Assembly (NCBI GenBank): GCA_949957035.1
Contig: CATLIP010000156.1
Coordinates: 1-5,950, forward strand
Origin: an uncultured Lachnospiraceae bacterium
GTDB taxonomy: Bacteria; Bacillota_A; Clostridia; Lachnospirales; Lachnospiraceae
Direction of reading: 5' to 3'
Length of the DNA stretch: 5,950 nucleotides
The position numbers were made by a program, and so were the translations under genes. The notes beneath the pieces were generated by a model. It was not told the DNA's origin, ran no database searches, and saw only the letters and a program-made list of their open reading frames with translations. Shown in pieces: positions 5,351-5,950 of the stretch (position 1 is its first letter; every line of letters begins with the position of its first letter).

Positions 5351-5950
5351 ATGAATCAATCAATGCAGAAATATCTGGATAAGGCGGAGGTCCTTATTGA
5401 GGCGCTGCCGTATATCCAGCGGTTTAATCGAAAAATTATTGTGGTAAAATACGGTGGAAGCGCAATGGTAGACGAGCAGCTAAAGGAGCAGGTCATTCAG
5501 GATGTTACGCTTCTGAAGCTGGTAGGCTTTAAGCCAATCATTGTACATGGCGGAGGCAAGGAAATCAGTAAATGGGTCGGGAAGGTCGGTATGGAGCCGA
5601 AGTTTGTCAATGGGCTTAGAGTGACGGACGAGGCTACTATGGAGCTTGCCGAGATGGTGCTTGGCAAGGTCAACAAGGGGTTGGTTCAGCTTGTGGAGAG
5701 TCTGGGTGTCAGGGCAATCGGAGTCAGCGGCAAGGACGGCGCGCTTCTAAAGGTAGAGAAAAAATATGCAGACGGAGAGGATATCGGTTTTGTGGGCGAG
5801 GTAAAGCATGTGAATGCAGATATCCTGTTTGATCTTCTGGAAAAAGATTTTCTTCCAATCGTGTGTCCTGTAGGAATGGATGAAGAGTTTCACACATATA
5901 ATATCAATGCGGATGACGCGGCCTGCGCCATTGCCAGGGCGGTCCATGCC
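5351..5950 (+). CDS. argB: Acetylglutamate kinase, N-terminal 200 codons (runs off right edge)
   Basis: ArgB phosphorylates N-acetylglutamate with ATP, the second and often committed step of arginine synthesis. The frame is open from ATG 5351 to the window end. Family motifs are KYGGSAM (33-39, with the catalytic lysine at 33), VHGGGKEIS (65-73), the substrate-loop sequence [20 protein letters not shown] (85-104) and [11 protein letters not shown] near the edge. About 25 residues rich in helix formers precede the kinase core ([20 protein letters not shown]). Such an N-terminal helix is characteristic of hexameric, arginine-inhibited kinases and is absent from the arginine-insensitive E. coli enzyme, so feedback inhibition is likely. 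AGGAG lies ten bases before the ATG. The gene follows argJ by 59 bases. Full length is normally about 300 residues. Confidence 0.97.
   Translation, partial: MNQSMQKYLDKAEVLIEALPYIQRFNRKIIVVKYGGSAMVDEQLKEQVIQDVTLLKLVGFKPIIVHGGGKEISKWVGKVGMEPKFVNGLRVTDEATMELAEMVLGKVNKGLVQLVESLGVRAIGVSGKDGALLKVEKKYADGEDIGFVGEVKHVNADILFDLLEKDFLPIVCPVGMDEEFHTYNINADDAACAIARAVHA

Noticed and set aside
5343..5354. Tiny frame MES-stop overlapping the argB ATG in the same ATGA fashion
   Set aside because: It starts two bases after AGGAG, too close to be used; the same site is ideally spaced for argB at 5351.

Overview
The window looks like chromosomal DNA from a Gram-positive, low-to-middle-GC anaerobe, most likely a Lachnospiraceae-type Clostridia. 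The reasons are strong AGGAGG-type ribosome binding sites, tight gene spacing, the protein flavour, and the pairing of a PadR regulator with a 'permease prefix' membrane protein. I cannot name a species from the sequence alone.

Layout. (1) Positions 1-279, minus strand: the first 93 codons of argG (argininosuccinate synthase), running off the left edge. (2) Positions 280-556: an AT-rich divergent control region of 277 bp. It holds an argG promoter overlapped by an ArgR-type operator, a second looser ArgR-like palindrome, and a near-consensus promoter for the plus-strand genes buried in four copies of the heptamer TATAGAT. (3) Positions 557-2301: a two-gene operon with overlapping ATGA stop/start, encoding a PadR-family regulator and a ten-helix membrane protein. 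The membrane protein has a soluble helical N-terminal prefix domain and a divergent SEDS (FtsW/RodA/SpoVE) body. (4) Positions 2302-2486: a compact intergenic region whose long inverted repeat appears to be the terminator of the PadR operon and also the promoter and double ArgR operator of the next operon. A structured 5' leader follows. (5) Positions 2487-5950: the arginine operon argC - GNAT acetyltransferase - argJ - argB, with argB cut by the right edge after 200 codons.

How the genes work together. ArgJ makes N-acetylglutamate (by recycling acetyl from acetylornithine, and possibly from acetyl-CoA), ArgB phosphorylates it and ArgC reduces the acyl phosphate. An aminotransferase, probably ArgD beyond the edge, would complete acetylornithine. 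ArgG acts later, joining citrulline and aspartate. Matching ArgR-type boxes at both argG and argC suggest common repression by arginine, and the N-terminal helix of ArgB suggests feedback inhibition as well. The GNAT protein could prime the cycle with N-acetylglutamate, but this is inference.

The least ordinary part is the PadR/prefix-domain/SEDS pair wedged between two arginine units. Its SEDS domain keeps the general fold signature and a candidate catalytic Asp but has lost several family-typical residues, and no partner transpeptidase is encoded in the window.
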